Assembly (NCBI RefSeq): GCF_003060825.1
Contig: NZ_CP028922.1
Coordinates: forward strand, 1,164,501-1,228,500
DNA from: Paenibacillus sp. CAA11
GTDB taxonomy: Bacteria > Bacillota > Bacilli > Paenibacillales > Paenibacillaceae
Direction of reading: 5' to 3'
DNA length: 64,000 bases
Below are positions 52,832-61,421 of the stretch, piece after piece. The position numbers and the translations under genes were made by a program. The number at the start of each line of letters is the position of its first letter. Within the stretch, counting starts at the first letter, position 1. The notes beneath the pieces are model-generated. The model was given only the letters and a program-made list of their open reading frames with translations. It was not told the origin of the DNA and ran no database searches.

Positions 52832-52924
52832 TATATAGATTGAACTAAAGTTTTACATTGAATTTTCTGTTATCACGGCCTAATACTGTCCTATAACGTT
52901 CATTTCTTTAGTTCATTCTATATA
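52832..52924. repeat. 93-bp inverted-repeat element, copy 2
   Basis: The ends TATATAGATTGAACTAAAG and CTTTAGTTCATTCTATATA are inverted repeats matching at 18 of 19 bases. Inner sequence includes TTTTACATTGAA and GGCCTAATAC, as in the copy at 9787-9879. An inner pair GTTAT / ATAAC lets the transcript fold into a long hairpin. TA lies at each border. It has no coding capacity. Confidence 0.7.
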
Positions 52925-53026
52925 TTTTCTCTATTGAGTTCGCTTCAAGCAGCCCTTATATTGGAACAACACATGTTCGCTTGGCTTTTTGGAAATTGCT
53001 GAGAATATGATAGACTATGAAGAAGT

Positions 53027-53043
53027 ACCTCTCCTAAGGAGGT
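53027..53043 (+). promoter_or_regulatory. Possible hairpin covering the ribosome binding site of the RNA-repair operon
   Basis: ACCTC (53027) can pair with GAGGT (53039), which belongs to the AGGAGGTGAG site of the gene at 53053; alternatively CTCC-TAA-GGAG. The stem is short (4-6 bp), so an effect on translation is only possible. Confidence 0.3.
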
Positions 53044-53052
53044 GAGAAAAAA

Positions 53053-54012
53053 GTGAACAAGATTATGATGCTGTCAGGCATCCCGGGCAGCGGCAAGACG
53101 CACTATGCCAAGCAGCTGGCTAAGGAAGCACGGGCCGTTATTGTCTCTACCGATGCTATTCGTGGCGAGCTGTTTGGCAGCGAACTGAAGCAGAAGGATA
53201 CTTATGCGGTATATGACCATGCATTTCAGCAAATTGCCAAGGCGGCTCAAGCGGGAAGAAATGTGGTGTTCGATGCGACCAATACGGAACGCAGCCGTAG
53301 ACTTCAATTTTTGAAGAGGTTTAGCGCGTTTCCGGTAGAATGTCATGTGCTTGACGCCCCCTATGAGCTTGCGGCAGAGCGAATTTCGCAGCGGAAGCGG
53401 AAGATTCCAGAGCGTATCCTGCTGAAATATGCGCGGGGATTCGAGTTTCCAGTGCAGGGCGAAGGCTTCGAAGCCATTCACATTGCCCATAATAACCAGA
53501 AGCTCTTGCTTGCTAGGCAACAGCTGGAGGAACTGCTGTCCAGGCAGCCGGGACATGATCAGCTCTTTGCGGCACTGGCCGGCGTGGGTTATTTCCGCGA
53601 TATGGTCGGCTTTGATCAGGAGAATCCCTATCACTCCAAGAGCTTGTCTGAGCATACCTTTGCAGTGCTGGACTATATCAACACCTTCTATGAAGGGGAG
53701 CATTTGCTGGAGCTGCAGCTGGCCGCCCTGTTCCATGATGCAGGCAAGCCGCTTAGCAAGGTGTGGAAGGCGAGCCGGGGATACTACTCGTACTATGGTC
53801 ATGAGCATGTGTCGGCCATCATTGCCTGCCATGTGCTCAAGGAGCTTGAGTATGACAATGACTTCATTCTTCATGTAGTGAACCTGGTAAGCATGCATAT
53901 GGAAATTCTGCACGGCAAAGATGCAGGGGCCTCCAGAATTTATCATCTGCTCGGGCCTGAGATGCTCTCAGAGCTGTATTTTTTCGCCGAAGCGGATTCG
54001 TATGCTAAATAA
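53053..54012 (+). CDS. Polynucleotide kinase-HD phosphohydrolase fusion (RNA end healing)
   Basis: The 319-residue protein has two domains. The N-terminal P-loop kinase has Walker A GIPGSGKT (9-16), then VSTDAIRGELFG, VVFDATNTERSRR and a lid ISQRKRKIPE, as in T4-type polynucleotide kinases. The C-terminal HD domain (about 185-315) has His201 in SEHT, His228-Asp229 in LAALFHDAGKP, His250 in YYGHEHVSA and a late Asp315. This resembles the HD domain of CCA-adding enzymes that removes 2',3'-cyclic phosphate. It would heal both ends of broken RNA. An RNA ligase gene starts 14 bases after the stop. GTG start behind AGGAGGTGAG. Function is inferred from motifs and pairing. Confidence 0.8.
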   Translation: MNKIMMLSGIPGSGKTHYAKQLAKEARAVIVSTDAIRGELFGSELKQKDTYAVYDHAFQQIAKAAQAGRNVVFDATNTERSRRLQFLKRFSAFPVECHVLDAPYELAAERISQRKRKIPERILLKYARGFEFPVQGEGFEAIHIAHNNQKLLLARQQLEELLSRQPGHDQLFAALAGVGYFRDMVGFDQENPYHSKSLSEHTFAVLDYINTFYEGEHLLELQLAALFHDAGKPLSKVWKASRGYYSYYGHEHVSAIIACHVLKELEYDNDFILHVVNLVSMHMEILHGKDAGASRIYHLLGPEMLSELYFFAEADSYAK

Positions 54013-54025
54013 GGAGGTGAGAGAG

Positions 54026-54661
54026 ATGTTAATGAAATACCCTAAGACCATGCATCTTCCCTGGTCCAGAAGCTATACGGACGATGATAAGATCCTAAGG
54101 GATGTGAAGGCGTTCGAGGGCAAAGAGGTGGTAGTCACCGAGAAAATGGACGGGGAAAATACAACCATGTACCTAGACTATATCCATGCGAGATCCATCG
54201 ACAGTAAGGATCATTTGTCCAGACATGTGGTGAAGACGATTCACGCCGGGATCAAGTACAGGATACCTGAAGGCTTCCGGCTCTGCGGGGAGAATGTATA
54301 TGCCAAGCACTCGATCAGGTACGAGCAGCTGCCAAGTTATTTCATGTTATTCTCGATTTGGGATGATCGCAATGTATGCTTATCCTGGGGGGATACCGAA
54401 GCGCTTGCGGAGGAGCTAGGCCTTCCAACAGTCCCAGTGTTATATAGAGGGCCGTGGGATGAGACGCTTATTCGGCAGGAGTGCTATACTGGTAAATCGG
54501 TATGTGGCGGTGAGCAGGAAGGATATGTAGTCCGGCTGGCAGATGCATTTCCGTATGATGAGTTCAAGCAGAGTCTCGCCAAGTTTGTACGTAAGAACCA
54601 TGTGCAGACGGATGAGCACTGGCTGAGCAAGCCGGTTGAACCAAATGGGTTAGCGAAGTAG
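54026..54661 (+). CDS. RNA ligase
   Basis: A 211-residue nucleotidyltransferase that would seal RNA ends with ATP. Motif I is TEKMDGEN, with Lys40 as the AMP-carrying residue. A conserved RSIDSKDHLSR-HVVK stretch follows. Motif III-like RLCGENVYAKHS, motif IIIa YFMLFSIWD, motif IV EQEGYVVR and motif V KFVRKNH are all in order. The length is that of a minimal catalytic domain without a large C-terminal module. The gene is 14 bases downstream of the kinase-HD fusion, with AAGGAGGTGA upstream, so the two form an operon that fits an RNA repair pathway like that of phage T4. The natural RNA target is unknown. Confidence 0.85.
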   Translation: MLMKYPKTMHLPWSRSYTDDDKILRDVKAFEGKEVVVTEKMDGENTTMYLDYIHARSIDSKDHLSRHVVKTIHAGIKYRIPEGFRLCGENVYAKHSIRYEQLPSYFMLFSIWDDRNVCLSWGDTEALAEELGLPTVPVLYRGPWDETLIRQECYTGKSVCGGEQEGYVVRLADAFPYDEFKQSLAKFVRKNHVQTDEHWLSKPVEPNGLAK

Positions 54662-54933
54662 TAGAACGGAATTAAGTTAAGCGGTTATTTATATTTCTAT
54701 GAAAGGAATGAGTATCATGTAATGGCTAAGGCAGTCATCTTCAAGGAATTTGTGTTTCATACTCCGTATTTTAGCTTTGCCTCTTAAATCCCTCTTTTTC
54801 ATACCCTATAATCGTTTGATTTCATGTAGAATTTAACCAACGACAAGTAATCGTTTTCCTAGCGATTAATAATGACGTATTATCACATTTTCAATATGAT
54901 TATATTTAATTTGGCCAGCCATTTAAGATACAT
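54662..54933. other. Gene-free stretch after the RNA ligase gene
   Basis: AT-rich DNA with no convincing gene, hairpin terminator or promoter that I can support. A short T-run near 54800 has no stem next to it. Confidence 0.4.
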
Positions 54934-54985
54934 AGATAGAATGAACTAAATAAATGAATGTTATAGAGCCGATATTAACCCGGAT
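54934..54985. repeat. Half copy of the 93-bp inverted-repeat element, reversed
   Basis: TAGAATGAACTAAA and AAATGAATGTTATAG match the reverse complement of the right half of the element at 52832-52924 with few changes, and GATATTAACCCGGAT matches its centre weakly. The other half is missing or too diverged. Confidence 0.5.
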
Positions 54986-54990
54986 TCGAA

Positions 54991-55160
54991 GTGAATACAA
55001 GATGGATGAAGGTGCTGGAAGAGGACCCATTATTCGAGTTTGACTCAGAAGGACGCTCATTGATTATAGTTACCATGCAAGTACTTATGCTGTTCAAGTC
55101 ACGGATCGTGGCTGGCTGGACTTGTTATTTCATTTTGAAGCGGCGACCGCATTCGTTTAA
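54991..55160 (+). pseudogene. Frameshifted gene remnant upstream of the ABC exporter
   Basis: From a GTG at 54991 the frame reads KVLEEDPLFEFDSEGRSL. A protein-like continuation, IDYSYHASTYAVQVTDRG then WLDLLFHFEAATAF, is in the next frame and stops at 55158-55160. One frameshift near 55060 would join them to a peptide of about 55 residues. No family is recognised. It may be a piece of a gene lost when the neighbouring element inserted. Confidence 0.35.
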
Positions 55161-55258
55161 CTCCAGTTTACATGACAAAGCTAATATGGAGTTATCGGCA
55201 GGGCCGTGTGACTTGGGGGCTGCTCTTCCGTAAGATTATTTGAAAAAGGGGATTTGAT

Positions 55259-57124
55259 ATGAGCCAATCAACTGTGAGCACGCCGAATTCGGCTGTACGG
55301 CCGTTTCTAAAGCTGCTTAAGGAGACCCGGCCCTCCTACGCAATGCTGACTACTGCTTTGGTCTTGAGCGTGATTTCTACGCTGGTGAGCCTGGTTATTC
55401 CTCTGTTTACTAAAAATTTAGTGGACGGCTTTGCCTTGTCTTCGGTCAGTCGGATGCAGATTGTAGGCATCGCAGCGGCCTTTATTGCCCAGACCATTGC
55501 TGGAGGCATAGCTATCTATTTGCTTAATTATGTCGGTCAGAAGATGGTTGCTGGTCTGCGGGACCGATTATGGCGGAAGCTCCTGGTGCTTCCCGTATCC
55601 TATTACAACGATAACCGCACCGGCGAGAGCGTCAGCCGTATGACCAATGATACAGGGATCATCAAGTCTCTGATCTCCGAACATCTGGCCAGCTTATTTA
55701 CCGGGATTATCTCGATTGTGGGCTCCATTGCCGTGCTGTTCTATTTAAACTGGAAAATGACACTAATCCTATTCACTGTGCTGCCGCTCTCAGCGCTTAT
55801 TCTTGTTCCCTTGGGAAAGAAGATGTACAAAATCTCCCTGGGGATGCAGGATGAGACGGCTTCTTTTACGGCGAAGCTGAGCGACGTGCTGTCCGAAATC
55901 CGGCTCGTTAAGGCCTCTGGTGCGGAGAGACAAGAATACGAGGCTGGCGGGCGTGGGATTCAGAACCTGTTCACCTACGGCATTCGCGAGGGCAAGGTTA
56001 ATGCCTTGATCAGCCCGCTCGTCTCCTTCGTGTTCATGATGCTGTTGGTCATCATTATTGGCTATGGGGGCATGCAGGTATCTTCCGGCGCGCTAACCGC
56101 AGGGGAGCTCGTGGCTTTCTTGCTTTATTTGATTCAAGTGGTGATGCCGTTTACCCAGTTGACTACCTTTTTTACGCAAATTCAGAAGGCAAAGGGAGCG
56201 TCAGAGCGCATCATTGAAACCCTGTCTATTGAGGAAGAAGTGTACGAAGGGGAACGTGAGGCTACCGGAGCAGAAGGCGTGATCTCCTTGGAGGATGTCT
56301 CCTTCGGCTATAAGGATGGAGATCGGGTGCTTAAAGATATCAGTTTCCGAATGCAGCCGGGCCAGGTCACGGCGATCGTCGGACCCAGCGGCGGCGGCAA
56401 GACTACGCTCTTCTCGCTGCTGGAACGCTTCTATGAGCCGGAGTCGGGAGTCATTCGGCTGGGGGAACAGCCGGTTAAGGACTTCTCCTTACGCTCTTGG
56501 AGAAGCTTGATCGGTTATGTCTCCCAGGAGAGCCCGTTATTGGCCGGAACGATCCGGGAGAACCTGACTTACGGGCTTGCACGTGAGTTCAGCGAGCAGG
56601 AACTAAGAGAGGCAGCGGCTATGGCTTATGCCGATAAATTTATCAGTGAGCTGCCGGAAGGCTTTGACACGGACGTGGGAGAACGCGGGGTGAAGCTGTC
56701 CGGCGGGCAGCGTCAGCGGATTGCTATTGCGCGGGCTCTGTTGCGCGATCCTAAGGTTCTGATGCTCGATGAGGCCACTGCTAGCCTAGACAGCCAATCG
56801 GAGGCTGTCGTTCAGAAGGCGCTCTCTAACCTGATGAACGGCCGAACGACAATTGTCATTGCACACCGCCTCGCTACGGTGGTCAATGCCGATCAGATTA
56901 TTTTTATGGAAAAGGGGACGATCACCGGCATAGGCACGCATGAGGAACTGCTTGCGAGGCATGGTCTGTACCGGGAGTATGCAACCCAGCAGCTTCAGCT
57001 AATGGCTTCTGATGCGTTGGGGCAGGAAGATAACCTTGAGGAGATTATAAATGATGGCGAAGATACTCATCGTGGACGACGATCCGCACATTCGCGAATT
57101 GGTGGCAGTGTTCTTGAAGGCTGA
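55259..57124 (+). CDS. ABC exporter, transmembrane and ATPase domains fused
   Basis: This 621-residue half-transporter would act as a homodimer. Six membrane helices occupy residues 1-310. The nucleotide-binding domain has Walker [10 protein letters not shown] (375-383), the signature [16 protein letters not shown], Walker [14 protein letters not shown] and a switch histidine in [10 protein letters not shown]. The order and length match BmrA/LmrA-type multidrug exporters. The open frame runs 74 bases into the response regulator gene, which adds about 25 unusual residues ([18 protein letters not shown]) after the normal end near QEDNLEEI. It is followed by a two-component system in the same operon, which may sense the exported substrate. 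Confidence 0.9.
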   Translation: MSQSTVSTPNSAVRPFLKLLKETRPSYAMLTTALVLSVISTLVSLVIPLFTKNLVDGFALSSVSRMQIVGIAAAFIAQTIAGGIAIYLLNYVGQKMVAGLRDRLWRKLLVLPVSYYNDNRTGESVSRMTNDTGIIKSLISEHLASLFTGIISIVGSIAVLFYLNWKMTLILFTVLPLSALILVPLGKKMYKISLGMQDETASFTAKLSDVLSEIRLVKASGAERQEYEAGGRGIQNLFTYGIREGKVNALISPLVSFVFMMLLVIIIGYGGMQVSSGALTAGELVAFLLYLIQVVMPFTQLTTFFTQIQKAKGASERIIETLSIEEEVYEGEREATGAEGVISLEDVSFGYKDGDRVLKDISFRMQPGQVTAIVGPSGGGKTTLFSLLERFYEPESGVIRLGEQPVKDFSLRSWRSLIGYVSQESPLLAGTIRENLTYGLAREFSEQELREAAAMAYADKFISELPEGFDTDVGERGVKLSGGQRQRIAIARALLRDPKVLMLDEATASLDSQSEAVVQKALSNLMNGRTTIVIAHRLATVVNADQIIFMEKGTITGIGTHEELLARHGLYREYATQQLQLMASDALGQEDNLEEIINDGEDTHRGRRSAHSRIGGSVLEG

Positions 57125-57731
57125 AGGCTTTGCAGAGGTGTACAGCGCCTCTGATGGCCTTGAAGCTCTCCGCCTGTTGGAGGACATTCGCATGGACCTG
57201 GTAATTATGGATATAATGATGCCTCACATGGATGGATGGGAGCTCTGCAGGGAGCTTCGAAGCAGCTATGACTTTCCGATTCTGATGCTCACAGCCAAAG
57301 GGGAGACTTCGCAGATTGTTAAGGGCTTTGATCTGGGCACCGATGATTATCTGGTGAAGCCGTTTGAGCCGCAGGTGCTTATTGTGCGGGTAAAGGCCTT
57401 GCTGAAGAGATATCAAATCTCAGCCGCCCAGAGTGTAACGATTGGAAGGCTGGAGATGAATCGAGGGACCTATGTGGTGCATACGGAGGAAGAGGAGATG
57501 ACCCTTCCGCTTAAAGAATTCGAGCTGCTGTTCAAGCTTGGCAGCTACCCGGGCCAGACTTTGGCCCGGGATCGCCTCATTGATGAGATCTGGGGCTATG
57601 ACTTTGAAGGGAATGAGCGTACCCTTGATGTCCATATCAATCGCCTCCGGGAGCGCTTCTCCGCAGATAAGCATGGTTTTGCGATCCGCACCATCAGAGG
57701 GCTAGGGTACCGTCTGGAGGTACAGGAATGA
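57051..57731 (+). CDS. OmpR-family response regulator
   Basis: The 226-residue regulator has the receiver pocket LIVDDD, phospho-acceptor Asp54 (VIMDIMMP) and lysine in YLVKPFEPQ. The C-terminal winged helix is of OmpR type ([50 protein letters not shown]). GAGGAG lies seven bases before the ATG at 57051, inside the preceding ABC gene. Its last bases overlap the kinase gene by four. The regulator probably controls the exporter operon or envelope genes. Confidence 0.9.
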   Translation: MMAKILIVDDDPHIRELVAVFLKAEGFAEVYSASDGLEALRLLEDIRMDLVIMDIMMPHMDGWELCRELRSSYDFPILMLTAKGETSQIVKGFDLGTDDYLVKPFEPQVLIVRVKALLKRYQISAAQSVTIGRLEMNRGTYVVHTEEEEMTLPLKEFELLFKLGSYPGQTLARDRLIDEIWGYDFEGNERTLDVHINRLRERFSADKHGFAIRTIRGLGYRLEVQE

Positions 57732-58771
57732 AACTGCTGAGAAGGCTTGCCTTAAAGATTCTGGTCTTCGTGGCATTCTTCGGCTGTGTTGCTGCCAGCT
57801 GGAGCGCATCCTATGTAATGTTGAGGCAAATTTACCGTCTGACCGGGCACCTCTCCTCTGAGTATCTGAGCGGGCTTCTGGAGGTTATAGTCAGTATGGT
57901 GATCTTCCTCAATCTGGCCTGGCTAAGCATCAAGCTGCTTCGCAAATGGGAACGTGTTATGTATAAGCCAATACTCGATGCTATGAACCGGATCGGCAAA
58001 GGAGATTTCAATGTGGTGCTGGAGAAGAACGATGATTATGGCGAAATTGTGGAAAGCATCAATGAAATGGCCAGCGAGCTCAGCCGGATGGAGACGATGC
58101 GTCAGGATTTCATCTCTAACGTATCGCACGAGATTCAATCCCCGCTGACTTCCATTCGAGGCTTTGCTCGTGCGCTTCGGGAAGATACACTCAGCCGGGA
58201 GAGCAGGGTACACTACTTGGATATTATTGAAGCGGAAAGCACCCGCTTGTCCGGGCTGAGCGATAATCTGCTGAAGCTGTCGGCGCTGGAAGCCGGCAGC
58301 TGTCCATTTGAGATGAAGGTGTATCGGATTGACCGGCAGCTAAGAGATATGGTGCTCGCGGCCGAACCACAGTGGCAGGGGAAGCAGCTGGAGGTTGAAG
58401 CCGAGCTTGAGCCGGTATCTGTCCTTGCTGTTGAGGAGCTCATGAGCCAGGTGTGGACAAATTTATTGTACAACAGCATTAAATTCACGCCACGAGGCGG
58501 GAAAATTCTCCTTCGCCTTTCGAGCACGGAGACGAAGGTGCGCATGGAGATTTCAGATACTGGCATCGGCATGGACCCTGAAGATCTGCCGCATATTTTC
58601 GAGCGGTTCTTTAAGGCGGATAAGGCAAGAAGCGTGAGCGGTGGCGGAAGCGGACTAGGCCTGTCCATCGTGAAGAAGATCGTAGAGCTGCACGAAGGCA
58701 GCATTCAGGTCGTAAGCCAGCAGGGAGCCGGAACGACGTTTACCTTAGAGCTGCCGAAGTCCTCTGGTTAG
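57728..58771 (+). CDS. Sensor histidine kinase
   Basis: This 347-residue kinase has two membrane helices close together (about 10-32 and 52-72) with a loop of only some 20 residues, followed by a HAMP-like segment, then HisKA with His134 (FISNVSHEIQSPLTSIRGF). The ATP-binding domain has VWTNLLYNSIKFTPRGG (N box), DTGIGMD (G1) and GGGSGLGLSIVKKI (G2). The short loop suggests sensing within the membrane, typical of kinases paired with ABC exporters that detect antimicrobial peptides. It overlaps the regulator by four bases. Confidence 0.9.
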   Translation: MKLLRRLALKILVFVAFFGCVAASWSASYVMLRQIYRLTGHLSSEYLSGLLEVIVSMVIFLNLAWLSIKLLRKWERVMYKPILDAMNRIGKGDFNVVLEKNDDYGEIVESINEMASELSRMETMRQDFISNVSHEIQSPLTSIRGFARALREDTLSRESRVHYLDIIEAESTRLSGLSDNLLKLSALEAGSCPFEMKVYRIDRQLRDMVLAAEPQWQGKQLEVEAELEPVSVLAVEELMSQVWTNLLYNSIKFTPRGGKILLRLSSTETKVRMEISDTGIGMDPEDLPHIFERFFKADKARSVSGGGSGLGLSIVKKIVELHEGSIQVVSQQGAGTTFTLELPKSSG

Positions 58772-58810
58772 CCCAATGAATGGGATTTGTTGTATAATGA
58801 GACCTAATCT

Positions 58811-59089
58811 ATGAGCTTGGGGGGATCCGAGATCGGCATTATTGTGATTTTAACGATCGCCGCAGCCCTGTCTACGGCGTGCGGAATATTTTTTACATCC
58901 AAACAAAAGAAAAAAAGAAGAATCTACGGCTTGATTCAGACGATTCTACCACTCCTTCTCTTTCTGCCGCTTACGGCTATGTTCCCGACGATAGAGGGCT
59001 CGGCAATTGTACTGGTGTTTTGTTTCTGGCTGCTTGTCGGCGGCCTGATTGTTCTGATTGCAAGCTTCTTCACCGGAGAAGATGAGTAG
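58811..59089 (+). CDS. Small hypothetical membrane protein
   Basis: A 92-residue protein with three hydrophobic segments: IGIIVILTIAAALSTACGIF, LIQTILPLLLFLPLTAMF and AIVLVFCFWLLVGGLIVLIA. The first two are separated by a basic loop (KQKKKRRI). The tail is acidic (GEDE). The start is uncertain: the ATG at 58811 has no clear site, while GGGGGGA lies just inside the gene, before a GTG at 58844. It follows the kinase gene by 40 bases and might belong to that operon. No family recognised. Confidence 0.5.
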   Translation: MSLGGSEIGIIVILTIAAALSTACGIFFTSKQKKKRRIYGLIQTILPLLLFLPLTAMFPTIEGSAIVLVFCFWLLVGGLIVLIASFFTGEDE

Positions 59090-59257
59090 GATGACGGCAG
59101 CCTAATCTCCGAAACGGGTGTTCACAGATTTGGAAACGGTGTCTTTTTGGACAAAGCCGGGATCATCCATTTGGACACAGGCGTGGTTTGGCGACGGGAG
59201 TAAGGGCTTTTTTATATTTCGTGTAATATTAGTAATTTTATTTCAGCAGGAGGGCAG

Positions 59258-60073
59258 GTGAATTTAACCATGTGTACAGGATTGGGGATTTACCATGTGG
59301 AGCAGCTTGGAGCCAAAGCAGCTCTGGAGCTTGGAGAGGCCTATTTCAAGGCAATGGGTCTTGAAATAACAGGGGCATGCTATTATCAATACATTGTACC
59401 AGGAGACCATCAGGGGGATCATGATCTATTCGATGTCTCATTGCCTGAGTTAAGAGAGAAGATCCTCACCGGTGAAGCGACGGCTTTTAGACTTTACAAT
59501 GAGCGAAAGGGCTCTTCCCCCTGGTTCGCTTCCTATGGTTATATGACGGATGAATATGGAGCGAGCTTTTACCATATTGATGCCGAGTGCGAGTTTCCGC
59601 TAGGGACGGTCTACGATAGAATCATAGATTGGTTAAAACAGGCTGGGAGCTGTCATGAGTTTATTTATGGCATCGTCTATGAGATGAACAATATTTCAGA
59701 TGCTTATTACTATGCTGGAGGCCATAATCTAGTTAGTCTGTATTCTTATGAGAGCCGTATGGCATGGAAGCGTGAAACCCCGGGACTTTACGAAGGGCAG
59801 GCGCGTTATAAGGACCGGATGCTTCGCATGGTATACCCTGCCAGTCTGGTGAACGGACAGCATTTGAAGTTGGAGATCGAAGCGATGGAGCTTAGGGAAT
59901 GGATACATAAAGACTCCGGTCACGGAGTGCTCTCTAAAGTGAGTGAAGACCTTTGGCTATGGGAGGTTCCCATGGATCAGTTGGAGAAGTTAAACGGGAT
60001 CTTAGGAGAAGCGGGAAGATTAGTGGCTTGGGATCCTAAGCCTGCGAAGAAGCGGACACGCAAGCTTCCATGA
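59258..60073 (+). CDS. Hypothetical protein, 271 residues
   Basis: A GTG start sits behind AGGAGGG. The product is soluble and rich in tyrosine and glutamate (EITGACYYQYIVPGDHQGD, SDAYYYAGGHNLVSLYSYES), with a basic C-terminal tail (KPAKKRTRKLP). No catalytic motif, signal or membrane helix is evident. A small frameshifted gene follows at 60108 and a nuclease-like gene at 60374, all on one strand, so a shared transcript is possible. I do not recognise the family. Confidence 0.6.
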   Translation: MNLTMCTGLGIYHVEQLGAKAALELGEAYFKAMGLEITGACYYQYIVPGDHQGDHDLFDVSLPELREKILTGEATAFRLYNERKGSSPWFASYGYMTDEYGASFYHIDAECEFPLGTVYDRIIDWLKQAGSCHEFIYGIVYEMNNISDAYYYAGGHNLVSLYSYESRMAWKRETPGLYEGQARYKDRMLRMVYPASLVNGQHLKLEIEAMELREWIHKDSGHGVLSKVSEDLWLWEVPMDQLEKLNGILGEAGRLVAWDPKPAKKRTRKLP

Positions 60074-60107
60074 GGAAATAGCTTCAAGCGAGGGAGGAGA
60101 TTGAATT

Positions 60108-60350
60108 GGGTTGGGTACAGGAGGAGCTCGCGGCTAAGCGGCGTGAGGAAGGAAAGAGATATGCCGGCGAGGTAAACGCATTTGTGAGGACGGGCATGGA
60201 GAGCGGATGGCATTTAATGCTCAGGCGGAGCCGGGGCAGGATCAGCGATTCCAGCTTGCCGAAGAGGTTATGAACATGATTAAGGCGGCTAATCAGGCAG
60301 GGGATACGTCACGGTTGCGCCAAGAGCTTCCTCCTGCGGATGCTAGTTAG
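60108..60350 (+). pseudogene. Small helical protein gene with a frameshift
   Basis: Behind GAGGGAGGAGA a TTG at 60108 opens a frame LGWVQEELAAKRREEGKRYA then GEVNAFVRTG. Near 60190-60205 the protein-like sequence moves to another frame, RMAFNAQAEPGQDQRFQLAE and EVMNMIKAANQAGDTSRLRQ, and ends at 60348-60350. A single shift would restore a protein of about 80 residues. The gene is charged and helical; no family recognised. A sequencing error is the alternative. Confidence 0.5.
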
Positions 60351-60373
60351 AGCTGATAGAGAAGGGAACAGCT

Positions 60374-61009
60374 ATGAATAACACAACAAGCATGATAGCC
60401 GAACAACCGCTCTGGGTGTATATTATTGCTGCTGTGGCTGCCATAATCATATTGATTCTGGTGGCTAAGGCGATTAACCGGCGCCTGGCGCGAATTCGCC
60501 GAAGACAGCTTGATCCCAGCCGGATCACCATTCAGGACATTGATGAGATGGAAGGCTCCGAGTTTGAAATGTATCTTTACAGGTTCTTTGATGAACTGGG
60601 TTATGAAGAGGTTTATAAGACGAAAGCCAGCAGTGATTTCGGCGCCGATCTGGTCTTCACGGCCCGTGACGGAATCCGAACAGTGCTTCAGGCTAAGCGT
60701 TACCAGGAGGATAGCGGTATCGGTCTCAGCGCGGTTCAAGAGGTGTACGCGTCGATGCGTTATTATGAGGCAGGCCGGTCTATCGTGCTGACCTCTGCGC
60801 GCTTTACCCCTGCCTGTGTGACGCTAGCTGGCGTTAACGGGGTAAAGCTGCTTGACCGGGGCGATCTCATTGAACTCATTGCCGACTTCAAGTCGGGCTG
60901 CTATGAGGAGGCGATGGACCGGATTGAGCGTGAGGCCGAGCTGATTCCATCTCCATGGAAAGAGGCTGCGGTCCCTGCAAGAAGGACGCTCAAGAGAGCG
61001 CGCAGATAG
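60374..61009 (+). CDS. Membrane-anchored Mrr-like restriction endonuclease
   Basis: A 211-residue protein with one N-terminal membrane helix (LWVYIIAAVAAIIILILVA), a basic stretch, and a PD-(D/E)xK nuclease domain of the Mrr_cat type: GSEFEMYLYRFFDELGYEEV (Glu63), SSDFGADLVFTARDG (Asp92), then LQAKRYQED (Gln106, Lys108). Mrr-type enzymes cut modified or foreign DNA; members with a membrane helix are common in Bacillota and their substrate is not known. No methylase gene is nearby, so it is not a standard restriction-modification pair. Confidence 0.85.
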   Translation: MNNTTSMIAEQPLWVYIIAAVAAIIILILVAKAINRRLARIRRRQLDPSRITIQDIDEMEGSEFEMYLYRFFDELGYEEVYKTKASSDFGADLVFTARDGIRTVLQAKRYQEDSGIGLSAVQEVYASMRYYEAGRSIVLTSARFTPACVTLAGVNGVKLLDRGDLIELIADFKSGCYEEAMDRIEREAELIPSPWKEAAVPARRTLKRARR

Positions 61010-61043
61010 GCTGTTTTTTTTACCGGACGTTGTTAAAGGGTTG

Positions 61044-61421
61044 TTAAAGAACTAGAATTCTTCGAGCTCCTGCCAGCATTCGCAGCTCCCTTGGAAGTCG
61101 GTCCTGCTCGGCTTCGGGAATCTCGAGTTGAACGCCATAATAGAATCGGCCTTTCTCTTCCCGGTCCCACTGCAGGTTTCCTTCGAAATAGAGGGGATCT
61201 TCATTAAGCAGTACATTAAGGCTGATACGTACCTGGTTCAGGTCTACGTGTATCTCCAAGGGAATAGACAGGCAGCAGCCTGTTTTGCTGATATCGTGCA
61301 TAAGAGCCTCAATAGGCTTGGGTGGGGCCGGAACGCCATTGATGCTGATGATGTGCATCTCCGTGGCAACCGGTTCTTTGAGTACATAACGAAAGGGTGT
61401 TTTTCTGCGATTAGTTGACAT
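61044..61421 (-). CDS. PilZ domain protein
   Basis: The 125-residue protein starts at the ATG at 61421 behind GGAGGAAC. It carries a PilZ-like arrangement: an RRKTPFR motif at the N-terminus and DISKTGCCLSI in the middle, corresponding to the RxxxR and (D/N)xSxxG motifs that bind cyclic di-GMP. The barrel continues with VRISLNVLL, EGNLQWDREEKGRFYYGVQL. It is single-domain and likely acts as a c-di-GMP receptor adapter. No cyclase or flagellar gene is next to it. The binding residues are only partly conserved in the RxxxR part, so binding is not certain. Confidence 0.7.
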   Translation of the reverse strand: MSTNRRKTPFRYVLKEPVATEMHIISINGVPAPPKPIEALMHDISKTGCCLSIPLEIHVDLNQVRISLNVLLNEDPLYFEGNLQWDREEKGRFYYGVQLEIPEAEQDRLPRELRMLAGARRILVL

